51,634 bases of DNA from Sphaerisporangium sp. (GTDB taxonomy: Bacteria > Actinomycetota > Actinomycetes > Streptosporangiales > Streptosporangiaceae). The position numbers and the translations under genes were made by a program. Where the stretch lies: NCBI GenBank assembly GCA_025964675.1, contig JAOPYI010000069.1, positions 1 to 51,634 on the forward strand, in the 5' to 3' direction. Position 1 is the first letter of the stretch; each line of letters starts with the position of its first letter. The notes under the pieces are model-generated. The model had not been told where the DNA came from. It made no database searches and worked only from the letters and a program-made list of their open reading frames with translations. Below, piece after piece: positions 26,801 to 34,693 of the stretch.

Positions 26801-28343
26801 CGCCCCTGGTTCCGCGGGATGTGGCAGTGACCAGGGCCCATTCTGCGCGGTGACGGCCGGGCGTGGCTGTTTCGGCGTCCGGGGGTTCGTGAGCCTGAGC
26901 CTTCCCTCCAAGATCACGGTGGACCTCGCCCGCAAGACGTTCTCCTTCTCCGGGTACCGGCCAAAGGTCAGGAAGCTGGACGTCTACCTGGCGAGCAAGG
27001 TCGTCGCGCCGGTGCCGATCAAGGCGCTGGCGACGCTGGACGGGCTGCCGGAGTCGATCACCAGCATGTCGGTGGGCCCGTTCGACGTCGGCAGGGGCAA
27101 GGACGCGGACGGCCGCGACGCCAACGTGATCAAGGCGGCCTACCGGGTGGAGCCCGCGGCGACCATCACCTCGCTCAAGGCGCTGGCGGAGGCGGACACG
27201 GGTGACCAGTACGGCATCATCCGAGGTCAGGCCGTCGTCGATCCGGTACCGGCGGTGGTGGCGATCGACGGCACGTACGGGAAGAAGACCCACCTGCGCG
27301 TCCAGAACTCGGCGGCCGTCAAGGAGCTGACCGCCAAGGTGACCGTCGTCCCACGCGGTGCAAAGCCTGGAACGGGTGTCGCGCGGTTCACCGACGTGCC
27401 CGCCGGGTTCACCATCGACGCCGACGACGCGTCCGAGACGGGCCTGCGGATGCCGAGCCTCGCCTACAAGGCGGATGGCGGGGTCAACACGCTGGACGGG
27501 CTGTTCGCCGTCGAGGGGGCGCTGATCTCACGCGTGTACCGGCCGCAGCAGGGTGAGCTGCTCGACGCCTCGTTCGTCGTCAACGACCTGGCCTCCGACA
27601 CCACAGCCAGGATAAATCCGGATTTGTCGGTTGATCTGGCGTCGAAGCCCGTGGCCACCAAGCTGCTGGAAGTGCACGCGGGACTGTCCGTGGCTCCGGT
27701 GAAACGGCAGCGGGTGACCGTACGGAAGGACATCCCGTACACGACCGGATTCTTCGCCTTCCAGATGGACGGTGACTTCGGGCTCAGGCAGAGCGAGATT
27801 CAGGACGTCTCGCTCGCCGTCCACGGCATGTCATGGCTGAGGATCCGGCCTGGCAAGATCCCCTTCGGGATGCGGGCGCCCAGCGAGCTGGGCTACATCT
27901 CGCCCGGTTTCGAGGGCGGCTACGACCACCTCGACATCCGGGCGGGCGGCGTCGATCTCAGGCCGGACGTGAAGCTCGACGTCCGCATCACCCGCAGCCT
28001 CGGCGGCGACGTCTTCAAGGACACGCTGAAGCTCGGCCCGGCGACGACGCTGAAGTTCCGGCGCTACGACCAGCGGTCACGGCCGATCAGCGCCAGGCAG
28101 GTGCTCAAGGTCGGCGACACCTCGATCGCCTGCCTCGCGATCGACGCCAAGCCGGGCTTCGCCAGCGCCGAGCGAGCGGGCTCGATCAGGCTGCGCGGCG
28201 CGGACGGGCCCCAGATGGTCAGCCTGCTCGACCCCGGGGGCCAGGTGCCGGGCTATGCCCTCGACCTGATGTCGCAGTTCATGTCGCCCTTCGACGGAGC
28301 CGGCTGGAAGGTCTCCGGCTTCGCCGCCGGCCGCTGCCGCTGA
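23841..28343 (+). CDS. Very large secreted beta-repeat protein of unknown function
   Basis: 1500 residues. ATG 23841 has GGGGAG eight bases upstream and is followed by a Sec signal peptide ending AAPVAAHA; the longer open frame upstream is not signal-like. A DVTGDGTPD calcium-loop/FG-GAP-like motif lies near residue 215. From about residue 515 on, a loose beta repeat recurs, each unit starting with a (T/D)(V/L)P motif: near residues 515, 563, 817, 1066 and 1183. There is a Gly-rich segment near 930-970 and a Cys cluster near 985-1015. No catalytic motif and no wall anchor was recognised. It is extracellular or surface-associated by inference. It precedes two glycosyltransferases. Confidence 0.85.
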   Translation: MPLLQWHLLSRVLVSASLSMAGSVVLAAPVAAHAGLSPSPATTAAHAAAAAPAVASGKPKIQPVPGIVVPPDAKVSVPETPSLAALPVQAQAIGPKPPAVTTPAGPALINKVAGDATARLKSDGLVTPGHEGPDAGRLLPATDQAGVLSVSKPAAGLVGKTAAKVKGLSGLDVAGLYRALPEGIPLVTYRLCAETASLPVSCSAPQPLITPVAADVTGDGTPDILASLVPSLSVADVASKAGALAGTQRELDSLLGKTVGGLLNPSASKSSMSKQVESRRDRERDDLMVQLAGGLGLATARLPSSETRGKALGAQVWAQYDVPASHGRVKRLSIGFDGFRRGASLSGTDWGLYHLATTAGSGAVVDVKVSVRRSQPGASIATVAGMADLAGKQSVDQKLVSLRQSPVPEKLTASARFDGDKLEGSLKVATSGASTMDALVLNSRGAAKEEQFTQVVVDKVSSQATAELTRPSKSGAAGGVADVHFASSAPIGRAELYNYVYRAGQLSKMIGGSLTGVPTDFRARYESVDGRSQALTVSTGPRAKAADVVYFDRAAAKAVFQAALTDLPARMRIYYDIAGNRLTYTASSKIGGVEMVLQRDEGAISTPAGSHITMIKDGGRLGVSGRLSGLTEFDVTYGKKPHAMLKLASGGQPFLAAAGIDGTHLLRMDISNSPNKVEVDLDPAAKKAWYRASGVIGRLRTAYADTKNGPTFDSSLYGVRSAVDGSWQLGDRSTVELTTASGLKKAELYVNRAYVTQISPTGGEDIRATVQDIHQHIAVVADLAGKRLDWTADKPVTSVFAFARVNFQGHYFRVAAKANDVPAHFEAGWGDGAYQFRGVSGPIGSATIAVTNHDGARVPAGPHLAAHYSQATGELDASVRVDGLTSVGFGGSGAGFKAGFQAARQTIAIDADVYLAGDLRFGTLGTLGPIPGDIEVSAAGGGSVTYSAGGGQMDLKAEVWLGKVAAIKNISGVPGVGSGVALVDGGCAPGSAGCGSDQGPFCAVTAGRGCFGVRGFVSLSLPSKITVDLARKTFSFSGYRPKVRKLDVYLASKVVAPVPIKALATLDGLPESITSMSVGPFDVGRGKDADGRDANVIKAAYRVEPAATITSLKALAEADTGDQYGIIRGQAVVDPVPAVVAIDGTYGKKTHLRVQNSAAVKELTAKVTVVPRGAKPGTGVARFTDVPAGFTIDADDASETGLRMPSLAYKADGGVNTLDGLFAVEGALISRVYRPQQGELLDASFVVNDLASDTTARINPDLSVDLASKPVATKLLEVHAGLSVAPVKRQRVTVRKDIPYTTGFFAFQMDGDFGLRQSEIQDVSLAVHGMSWLRIRPGKIPFGMRAPSELGYISPGFEGGYDHLDIRAGGVDLRPDVKLDVRITRSLGGDVFKDTLKLGPATTLKFRRYDQRSRPISARQVLKVGDTSIACLAIDAKPGFASAERAGSIRLRGADGPQMVSLLDPGGQVPGYALDLMSQFMSPFDGAGWKVSGFAAGRCR

Positions 28344-28400
28344 ACCTCTTCGGCGGAGCCCCAGGCGAACGCGGATGTTTGCCCACGTCGGAGCGGGGTT

Positions 28401-29342
28401 ATGGGTCGCCACAGGAGTGTTTTCCGCGGGGGTGGAACCGCAGTGATGACGCATGGCGGAGACGAGGCGGAGACCGGTACGGTCCCGATCACCGTCGTCA
28501 TCGCCACGCGTAACCGCCGAGAGGAGCTCCTGCGCACGCTGGGCCTGCTCGAGGCGCTGCCAGAGTGCCCCGGCGTGATCGTCGTCGACAACGCCTCGTC
28601 CGACGGTACGGCCGGCGCGGTCCGGGATCGCTTTCCACAGGTCAAGGTCATCCGGCTGTCCCGCAATCTCGGAGCGCCCGCCAGGAACGTCGGAGTGCTG
28701 GCCGCCCGCACCCCGTACGTCGCCTTCAGCGACGACGACTCCTGGTGGGAGCCGGGGGCCCTCCGGCTGGCCGCCCGCACCTTCGCCGATCATCCGCACC
28801 TCGGGCTGCTCGCGGCGCGCGTCCTGGTGGGCGAGGAACGCGTGCCCGACCCGATCAACGCGGCGCTGGCGGCCACGCCGCTGCTCGCGGGCACGGACCA
28901 GCCCGGGCCGCCGGTGCTCGGCTTCCTGGCGTGCGGGTCCGTGGTGCGCCGCCGGGCGTTCCTGGACGCCGGGGGGTTCAGCCCGGTGCTGTTCTTCCCG
29001 GGGGAGGAGCAACTGCTCGCCTACGATCTGGCCGCGCTCGGCTGGGACCGGTGCTACGTGCCAGGCGTGGTGGCCGTCCACGAGCCGTCGCGGCGGCGGG
29101 GCCCGACCTCGGACAGGCGCGAGGCTGAGCTGCGGAACGCGTTGCTGACGGTCTGGCTGCGCCGCTCCGCCCGGGTGGCGCTGCGCGAGAGCGTACGGCT
29201 CGCGGCCCGCACCTTCAATGACCCGGAGTCCCGCGCGGCGATGCTCGGCGCCCTGCGCCGGATGCCGCACGCCATGACCGGCCGCCGCCGCCTCCCGGCC
29301 TCGGTCGAGGCCGAAGCCCGGCTGCTCGAGGCCGGGCCATGA
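28401..29342 (+). CDS. Family-2 glycosyltransferase (first of a pair)
   Basis: 313 residues. The GT-A fold starts with ITVVIATRNRREELLRTL near residue 30, then VIVVDNASSDGT and the metal-binding FSDDDSWWEPG near residue 112. The C-terminal part has GGFSPVLFFPGEE. The family moves a sugar from an NDP-sugar onto an acceptor, usually rhamnose-type or other polysaccharide units. ATG 28401 has GGAG seven bases before it; ATG 28446 gives an N-terminus more like the sister gene and is an alternative. Its stop overlaps the next start (ATGA), so the two are translationally coupled. No membrane helices; cytoplasmic. Confidence 0.88.
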   Translation: MGRHRSVFRGGGTAVMTHGGDEAETGTVPITVVIATRNRREELLRTLGLLEALPECPGVIVVDNASSDGTAGAVRDRFPQVKVIRLSRNLGAPARNVGVLAARTPYVAFSDDDSWWEPGALRLAARTFADHPHLGLLAARVLVGEERVPDPINAALAATPLLAGTDQPGPPVLGFLACGSVVRRRAFLDAGGFSPVLFFPGEEQLLAYDLAALGWDRCYVPGVVAVHEPSRRRGPTSDRREAELRNALLTVWLRRSARVALRESVRLAARTFNDPESRAAMLGALRRMPHAMTGRRRLPASVEAEARLLEAGP

Positions 29343-30235
29343 CCGACGAGCGGGTGACCGTGGTGGTCATCACCATGGACCGCCGGGACGAGCTGCTGCG
29401 CACCCTCGACCACATGACGGCGCTCCCCGAGCGGCCCCGCGTCATCGTGGTCGACAACGGCTCCCGCGACGGGAGCGCGGACGCGGTGGCGCGGGCCTAT
29501 CCCGGCGTGGGGCTCATCCGCAGCGCGTGCAATCTCGGCGCGGTGGGCCGCAATGTCGCCGTCGAGGAGGTTACGACCCCGTACGTTGCCTTCTGCGATG
29601 ACGACACGTGGTGGGAGCCGGGCGCCCTGTCCGGAGCCGCCGATCTCCTTGAAGCCCACCCCCGGCTGGCGTCGGTCACCGGGCGGATCCTCGTCGAACC
29701 CGGCCGCTACGAGGACCCGATCACGCCGGAGCTGCGGTATTCGCCCGTCCCGGGACCCGGATGGATGCCCGGTCCCGTGCTGCTGAGCATCCTGGCGGGG
29801 GCCTCAATGCTGCGAGTCGCAGCGTTCCGCGAGGCCGGGGGGTTCTCGCCACGGCTATGGCTCGGAGGCGAGGAGGAGCTTCTCAGCCTGGATCTCGTCG
29901 CCCGGGGCTGGTGGCTGTGCTGGGCCGAGGACGTCGTGGTCCATCACGCGGCCTCCAAGATCCGTGATCGGCGGCAGCGCCGGAGGCTGGGGATACGCAA
30001 CACCCTGTGGACGGCCTGGCTGCGCCGCCCGGCCCCCGACGCCCTGCGCCGGACGATGGCCGTGCTTCGCGCGGTCCCGAAGGACCGCGCCAGCGCCTCG
30101 GCCGTCGCGGCCGCGGTGGCCGGGCTCCCGTGGGTCCTTCGCGAGCGCCGGGTCGTACCCATGGAAGTCGAGCGAGGCCTGCGCCTGCTGGAGGAACCGC
30201 AGCGGACCTCGGTCGCCCGCCGGTATGTCGACTGA
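29339..30235 (+). CDS. Family-2 glycosyltransferase (second of a pair)
   Basis: 298 residues, clearly a paralogue of the gene before it: VTVVVITMDRRDELLRTLDH at the start, VIVVDNGSRDGS, the metal site FCDDDTWWEPG near residue 85, and GGFSPRLWLGGEEELLSLD. It overlaps the upstream gene by four bases (ATGA). The pair probably arose by tandem duplication and may add successive sugars to one glycan. Donor and acceptor are unknown. Confidence 0.88.
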   Translation: MTDERVTVVVITMDRRDELLRTLDHMTALPERPRVIVVDNGSRDGSADAVARAYPGVGLIRSACNLGAVGRNVAVEEVTTPYVAFCDDDTWWEPGALSGAADLLEAHPRLASVTGRILVEPGRYEDPITPELRYSPVPGPGWMPGPVLLSILAGASMLRVAAFREAGGFSPRLWLGGEEELLSLDLVARGWWLCWAEDVVVHHAASKIRDRRQRRRLGIRNTLWTAWLRRPAPDALRRTMAVLRAVPKDRASASAVAAAVAGLPWVLRERRVVPMEVERGLRLLEEPQRTSVARRYVD

Positions 30236-30293
30236 CCATGGCGTTGTGCCACCCCGGGAAGTGATCGCCTTCGCGGAGGGGAATCATTGAGAG

Positions 30294-30776
30294 ATGGATA
30301 CTTCAGGCGACCCCTGCGTGTACTGCGACATCGTCGCGGGCCGGGCCGAAGCGAGCCTGGCCTTCCAGGACGACGTGGCGATCGTCATCATGGACGGCAA
30401 TCCCGTGAACCCAGGGCACGCCCTGGTGATCCCGCGCGTCCACGCCACCGGGCTTGAGGATCTCGACGAGCAGGTCGGGGCCCACATGTGGCGAGTGGCC
30501 CAGCGGGTGGCGCGGGGGCTGCGCCGTTCGGGCCTGCGGTGCGAAGGCATCAACCTGTTCCTCGGCGACGGCGAGGCCGCGCTCCAGGAGGTCTTCCACG
30601 CCCACATCCACGTGTTCCCGCGTTTCGAGGGGGACAACGTCGTCATCGACGCCGACTGCGAGCCCAGAGACCGACGGCTGCTGAACCAGGAGGCATGGGT
30701 CCTCCGGGAGGCCATGAAGCCCTTCGCCCCGGTGCCCTCCTCGGTGATGCTCCCCCAGCACTCTCAGACGGCCTAG
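30294..30776 (+). CDS. HIT-family hydrolase
   Basis: 160 residues with the histidine-triad motif HAHIHVFPR near residue 100, an N-terminal CxxC-like CVYC pair and the NPGHALVIPR strand. HIT proteins hydrolyse or transfer nucleotidyl groups, for example from dinucleoside polyphosphates or AMP conjugates. GGAGGGG lies about 12 bases before the ATG and GAGAG immediately before it. It is 58 bp downstream of the glycosyltransferases and 46 bp before the dehydrogenase gene, so a loose operon is possible. Confidence 0.9.
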   Translation: MDTSGDPCVYCDIVAGRAEASLAFQDDVAIVIMDGNPVNPGHALVIPRVHATGLEDLDEQVGAHMWRVAQRVARGLRRSGLRCEGINLFLGDGEAALQEVFHAHIHVFPRFEGDNVVIDADCEPRDRRLLNQEAWVLREAMKPFAPVPSSVMLPQHSQTA

Positions 30777-30822
30777 CGGAACGCCCGGCACGATCACGGC
30801 GGGCGGCGAGGAGGAATGACCT

Positions 30823-31701
30823 ATGCGAGTAGCCGTACTGGGGATGGGCAACATGGGCCGGGCGCTGGCCCGGAGGCTGCTCACACACGGGTACGACGTC
30901 CGGATCTGGAACCGTACTCCCGGAAAGGCCGCGGAGGTGGTCGAGGCCGGGGCCGTCGAGGCGTCCTCGCCGGCCGAGGCGGCGAGGGGCGTGGAGGCGG
31001 CGCTGATGTCGCTGGCCGACGATCAAGCCGTCCTCGAGGTCATGGGCCGGCTCGTCGATCTTGGATCCGATCCGGACGCGCCGATCGTCGTCGACATGAG
31101 CACCGTCTCACCCGAGACCTCCCGCAGGCTCCTGGACATGGCCCCTGGGCGCAGGTTCGTGGCCGCGCCCATCATCGGCGCGCCGCAGACCGTGCTAGAA
31201 GGCATGGCGTCGGGGCTGCTGGGAGGCGAGCGGCGCCTCGCCGACAGGCTGGAGCCGATCTGGTCGCGGATCTTCTGCGTCCACTGGTACTGCGGTGAGG
31301 ATCCCGGGAGCGCGACGAGCTTCAAGCTGCTCAACAACTACCTGCTGATGTCCGGGATCGCCGTCGTGGCCGAGGCGGTGGTCACGGCCGAGGCGGCCGG
31401 GCTCGACCGCACGCTGCTGCGCGAGCTCCTCCACCGCTGGCCCACCGTCCCGCCCGGCCTCCGCAACCGGATCGACGACATCATCAGCGGTCACCATCAC
31501 GGCTGGTTCGCCACACGGCTCGGCGCCAAGGACGTACGGCTCCTCAACCACGTGGCCGAGTCTCACGGCCTTTCCCTGCCCATCGCACGGCTCGTCGAGC
31601 GGCGCTACGAGGAGGCCGCCGGCCGTAGCTGGAGCGAGGCCGACATCACGGCCATCGTGGAACTGGTCCGCGCCGAGCGCTCCGCCTCCAGCGAGGCGTG
31701 A
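30823..31701 (+). CDS. NAD(P)-dependent beta-hydroxyacid dehydrogenase family protein
   Basis: 292 residues. The N-terminal Rossmann fold has GMGNMG near residue 7 and NRT as the cofactor-specificity turn, pointing to NADPH. DMSTVSP lies near residue 92, and the catalytic Lys lies in FKLLNNY near residue 168. This is the 3-hydroxyisobutyrate/6-phosphogluconate dehydrogenase superfamily. GGAGGA lies about nine bases upstream of the ATG. It converges with the alcohol dehydrogenase gene across 39 bp. The substrate is not predictable; imine reductases share this fold. Confidence 0.85.
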   Translation: MRVAVLGMGNMGRALARRLLTHGYDVRIWNRTPGKAAEVVEAGAVEASSPAEAARGVEAALMSLADDQAVLEVMGRLVDLGSDPDAPIVVDMSTVSPETSRRLLDMAPGRRFVAAPIIGAPQTVLEGMASGLLGGERRLADRLEPIWSRIFCVHWYCGEDPGSATSFKLLNNYLLMSGIAVVAEAVVTAEAAGLDRTLLRELLHRWPTVPPGLRNRIDDIISGHHHGWFATRLGAKDVRLLNHVAESHGLSLPIARLVERRYEEAAGRSWSEADITAIVELVRAERSASSEA

Positions 31702-31740
31702 CCCCGGCCAACCCACCCCGCGACACCTGCGCCGCCCGGA

Positions 31741-32757
31741 TCAGCCCGCGATGTGGAGTACGGCCGCGCCGTTCACGCGGTCGGCTGCGAGATCGGCCAG
31801 CGCCTGGTCCGCCTGGTCGAATGGGTAAGGAGTGGTCGTGACCTGGAGCGGATGGCGCGTGGCCAGGCCGAGGAACGTGCGGCCGTCCTCCCGCGTGTTC
31901 GCGGTGACGCTTCGCAGGGTCCGCTCGTAGAACAGGTGACCTTGGTAGGTCATCTGGGGGATGTCCGTCAGGTGGATCCCCGCCACGGCCAGGGTGCCGC
32001 CCCGGTCCAGAGCCCTGAGCGCCACGGGGACCAGGTCACCGACGGGCGCGAAGAGGATCGCGGCGTCCAGAGGCTCGGGCGGAGCGTCGTACGCGCCGCC
32101 CGCCGAGGCCGCACCGAGCTCCCTCGCCAGCCGCCGCGCGTGCTCAGAACGGGTCAGAACATGCACCGTGGCCCCCTGGACGATCGCGACCTGGGCGATG
32201 AGGTGTGCCGAGGCGCCGAAGCCGTACAGGCCCAGCCGGCCGCCGGACGGCAGCTCGGCCCTCGCCAGGGCCCGGTATCCGATGATCCCCGCGCACAGCA
32301 GCGGAGCCAGCTGCTCGGCGGGGCGGTCCTCCGGCAGCTCGTAGACGTAGTCCTCCAGGGCGGTGGTGTACTCGGCGTACCCGCCGTCGACGTCCCAGCC
32401 GGTGTAGCGGGCGTTCGGGCACAGGTTCTCCGAGCCGCGCACGCAGTACCGGCATTCGCCGCAGGTGAAGTGCAACCACGCCACCCCGACCCTGGTGCCG
32501 GTGGGCCACCGGTTCGCGTCGATGCCGCGGGCGACGACCCTGCCGACCACCTCGTGCCCGGGTACGGTGTCCGGCCGTCTCGGCGGGAGGTCGCCCTCGG
32601 CCAGGTGCAGGTCGGTACGGCAGACGGCGCACACCTCGACCTTGACGAGCACCTCTCCGGGGCCGGGCTCAGGCACACGCCGTCGCACGCGCTGTAGCGG
32701 CCTCGTGTCCATGGGGCCGGGGTGGCGTACCACCCACGCAGTCATCGTTTCGGCCAT
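31741..32757 (-). CDS. Zinc-dependent alcohol dehydrogenase
   Basis: 338 residues. The catalytic-zinc site CAVCRTDLH is near residue 42, GHEVVG near residue 66, and the structural-zinc cysteines in [15 protein letters not shown] near residue 96. A Rossmann domain follows with GLYGFGASA. The family oxidises alcohols to aldehydes with NAD(P)+, or the reverse. ATG 32757 has GGAGAG very close; ATG 32745 is an alternative. It lies 56 bp downstream of acetate kinase on the same strand and is probably co-transcribed from the shared region at 33927-34008. With acetate kinase and hemerythrin it suggests a fermentative or low-oxygen role (inference). Confidence 0.9.
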   Translation of the reverse strand: MAETMTAWVVRHPGPMDTRPLQRVRRRVPEPGPGEVLVKVEVCAVCRTDLHLAEGDLPPRRPDTVPGHEVVGRVVARGIDANRWPTGTRVGVAWLHFTCGECRYCVRGSENLCPNARYTGWDVDGGYAEYTTALEDYVYELPEDRPAEQLAPLLCAGIIGYRALARAELPSGGRLGLYGFGASAHLIAQVAIVQGATVHVLTRSEHARRLARELGAASAGGAYDAPPEPLDAAILFAPVGDLVPVALRALDRGGTLAVAGIHLTDIPQMTYQGHLFYERTLRSVTANTREDGRTFLGLATRHPLQVTTTPYPFDQADQALADLAADRVNGAAVLHIAG

Positions 32758-32813
32758 CTCTCCATGCTCACACGCCACCGTCCACCACCTCCCACAGCCC
32801 TGCCCGGCGCGGC

Positions 32814-33926
32814 CTACCGGGAGAGCGCGGCGAGGGCTTCCCGGGCGATCTGGAGCTCCTCGCGGGGCCTGACCACCAGCACGGGAACGGCTGCCTCCGG
32901 CGCGCTGACGATCATCTCGTCGTCCACCTGGTCGCGAGCGGGTGGCAGGATGCCGAGCATCCCGAGCCTGAGGCAGACGTCGTGGCGGACCTCCGGCTGG
33001 TCCCAGCCGATCTCGCCGGTGAACACCAGCGCGTCCAGCCGGTCGAGGCTGGTGGAGGCGGCCGCGATCTCGCGGCCGACCCGGTGGGCGAACACCGCGA
33101 GCGCCAGCGCCGACGCCGGGTCGCCGGAGGCCACCAGGTCGCGGGTGTCACCGGACCTGCCGTTCGACAGCCCGAGCAGCCCCGACCGGTGCTCCAGCCC
33201 GTCGCCCAGCTCGTTGAGCGTGAGCCGCGAGCCGGACAGCAGCCAGAGGAGCATGCCGGGGTCGACGCTGCCGGACCTGGTGCTCATCGGCACCCCCTCC
33301 AGCGGGGTGAACCCCATCGAGGTGTCGACGCTGACGCCCTCACGCACGGCGCAGACCGACGACCCGCCCCCCAGGTGGGCGAGGACCAGGTGCATCGCCT
33401 CGGCGGGCCGGCCGAGGAGCCGCTCGGCCCGCTGGAGCGCCCAGGCGTACGAGAGGCCGTGGAAGCCGTAGCGGCGCAGGCCGTACGCGCTGCGCCACTC
33501 GAAGGGCAGCGCGTACGTGTAGGCGACCTCGGGCATGCCCGCGTGGAAGGCGGTGTCAGGGCACAGCACGTGCGGGATGCCGGGCAGCCGGCGGCGGGCG
33601 GCCTCGATCAGCGCCAGCGCGGGCGGCACGTGCAGCGGCGCCAGGTCGGCGTACCTCCGTACCACCGCCAGCACGCCGTCGTCGGCGATGACCGGAGACC
33701 TTACGGCGTCGCCACCGTGCACGAGACGGTGGCCGGCCACCGTCACCTCGCATGGCGGAGCCTCCCGCAGGAAGCCCTCGATGGTCCGGTCGATGGCGTC
33801 GGGGTCGGGAGTCTGCCGCTCGACGTACAGCTCGTGGATGACCTCGTCGTCGCGGACCAGATCGAGCCGGAGGCTGGACGACCCGGCGTTGACGGTCAGC
33901 GCGACAGATGGCACGGTCCCAGCCAT
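32814..33926 (-). CDS. ackA: Acetate kinase
   Basis: 370 residues, slightly shorter than the usual 400. ASKHA-fold motifs are present: NAGSSSLR near residue 12, GHRLVHGG near 65, PDTAFH near 125, HLGGGSS near 182 and [11 protein letters not shown] near 216. It converts acetyl phosphate plus ADP to acetate plus ATP, giving ATP without respiration. No phosphotransacetylase gene is adjacent, so acetyl phosphate may come from elsewhere in the genome, for example from phosphoketolase. The ATG at 33926 directly follows a G-run; GTG 33914 is an alternative start. It heads an operon with the alcohol dehydrogenase and is divergent from hemerythrin. Confidence 0.9.
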   Translation of the reverse strand: MAGTVPSVALTVNAGSSSLRLDLVRDDEVIHELYVERQTPDPDAIDRTIEGFLREAPPCEVTVAGHRLVHGGDAVRSPVIADDGVLAVVRRYADLAPLHVPPALALIEAARRRLPGIPHVLCPDTAFHAGMPEVAYTYALPFEWRSAYGLRRYGFHGLSYAWALQRAERLLGRPAEAMHLVLAHLGGGSSVCAVREGVSVDTSMGFTPLEGVPMSTRSGSVDPGMLLWLLSGSRLTLNELGDGLEHRSGLLGLSNGRSGDTRDLVASGDPASALALAVFAHRVGREIAAASTSLDRLDALVFTGEIGWDQPEVRHDVCLRLGMLGILPPARDQVDDEMIVSAPEAAVPVLVVRPREELQIAREALAALSR

Positions 33927-33936
33927 CCCCCGGCCC

Positions 33937-33952
33937 AGGGGTTTAAATCCCT
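33937..33952. promoter_or_regulatory. DevR/OsdR-like palindromic box
   Basis: AGGGGTTTAAATCCCT is a 16-bp palindrome with one mismatched pair. It fits 11 of 14 core positions of the known DosR/DevR site GGGACTWWAGTCCC. It lies between the divergent acetate kinase and hemerythrin genes, 10 bases before the acetate kinase start codon. Confidence 0.5.
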
Positions 33953-34008
33953 CACACGAGGAAGCCATGTACTGACCGACCACATCGCCTACGAGGGGAA
34001 GGCGGCCG

Positions 34009-34482
34009 ATGGACGCCATCGTGCTGTTGAAGGACGACCACAAGACCGTGGAGAAGCTGTTCAAGCAGTTCGAGAAGGCCGGCGAGCGCGCGTACAAGGA
34101 GAAGCAGCAGATCGTCGAGCAGATCATCCAGGAGCTCACCACCCACGCCTACATCGAGGAGGAGATCTTCTACCCGGCGGCCCGTCAGGACGTCCCGGAG
34201 ACCAGCGACCACGTCCTCGAGAGCGTCGAGGAGCACCACGTCGTGGTGTGGATGCTGTCGGAGCTCAGGAACCTCGACCCCAAGGACGAGCGGTACGACG
34301 CGAAGGTCACCGTCCTCATCGAGAACGTCCGCCACCACGTGGAGGAAGAGGAAGAGGAGTGGTTCCCGCAGGTGCGGGAGGCCATGGGACGCAAGAAGCT
34401 CCAGGAGCTCGGCGAGCAGATGGAGAAGGCCAAGGCCGACGCGCCGAGCGATCCCCTTGCGGTGATGAGCGCCAAGCAATAG
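34009..34482 (+). CDS. Hemerythrin HHE-domain protein
   Basis: 157 residues of mostly alpha helix with the iron ligands expected of hemerythrin: DDHKTVEKLF near residue 9, the HAYIEEEIFYPA helix near 46, EEHHVVVW near 75, and HHVEEEEEEWFP near 109. Such proteins bind O2, NO or iron, or sense oxygen. AAGG lies six bases before the ATG. The gene is divergent from acetate kinase, and the palindrome at 33937-33952 lies in the shared region. Confidence 0.92.
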   Translation: MDAIVLLKDDHKTVEKLFKQFEKAGERAYKEKQQIVEQIIQELTTHAYIEEEIFYPAARQDVPETSDHVLESVEEHHVVVWMLSELRNLDPKDERYDAKVTVLIENVRHHVEEEEEEWFPQVREAMGRKKLQELGEQMEKAKADAPSDPLAVMSAKQ

Positions 34483-34625
34483 CGCCGGGTGCGCCAAAGC
34501 AATGGATTCATACGGCGCCTTGACCGGCCCGTGCCCGCCGTACGGGCGCTGGGGGATCTCAGCGCCCGAAGGCTGATCTCAGTTCGTGCTGATACATCTG
34601 AAGAAGGGGCCTTCTGGCGACGGCC

Positions 34626-34667
34626 CGGCGAGGAGCGGATCGGTTCTACCCGGTCCACCCCTCGCCG
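34626..34667. terminator. Weak hairpin between convergent genes
   Basis: CGGCGAGG (34626-34633) pairs with CCTCGCCG (34660-34667) across a 26-base loop in the 211-bp gap between the hemerythrin and peptidase genes. A possible terminator; the long loop lowers confidence. Nothing else is seen in this gap. Confidence 0.3.
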
Positions 34668-34693
34668 CGTACGGCCGTCAGGTGGTCACGGCG

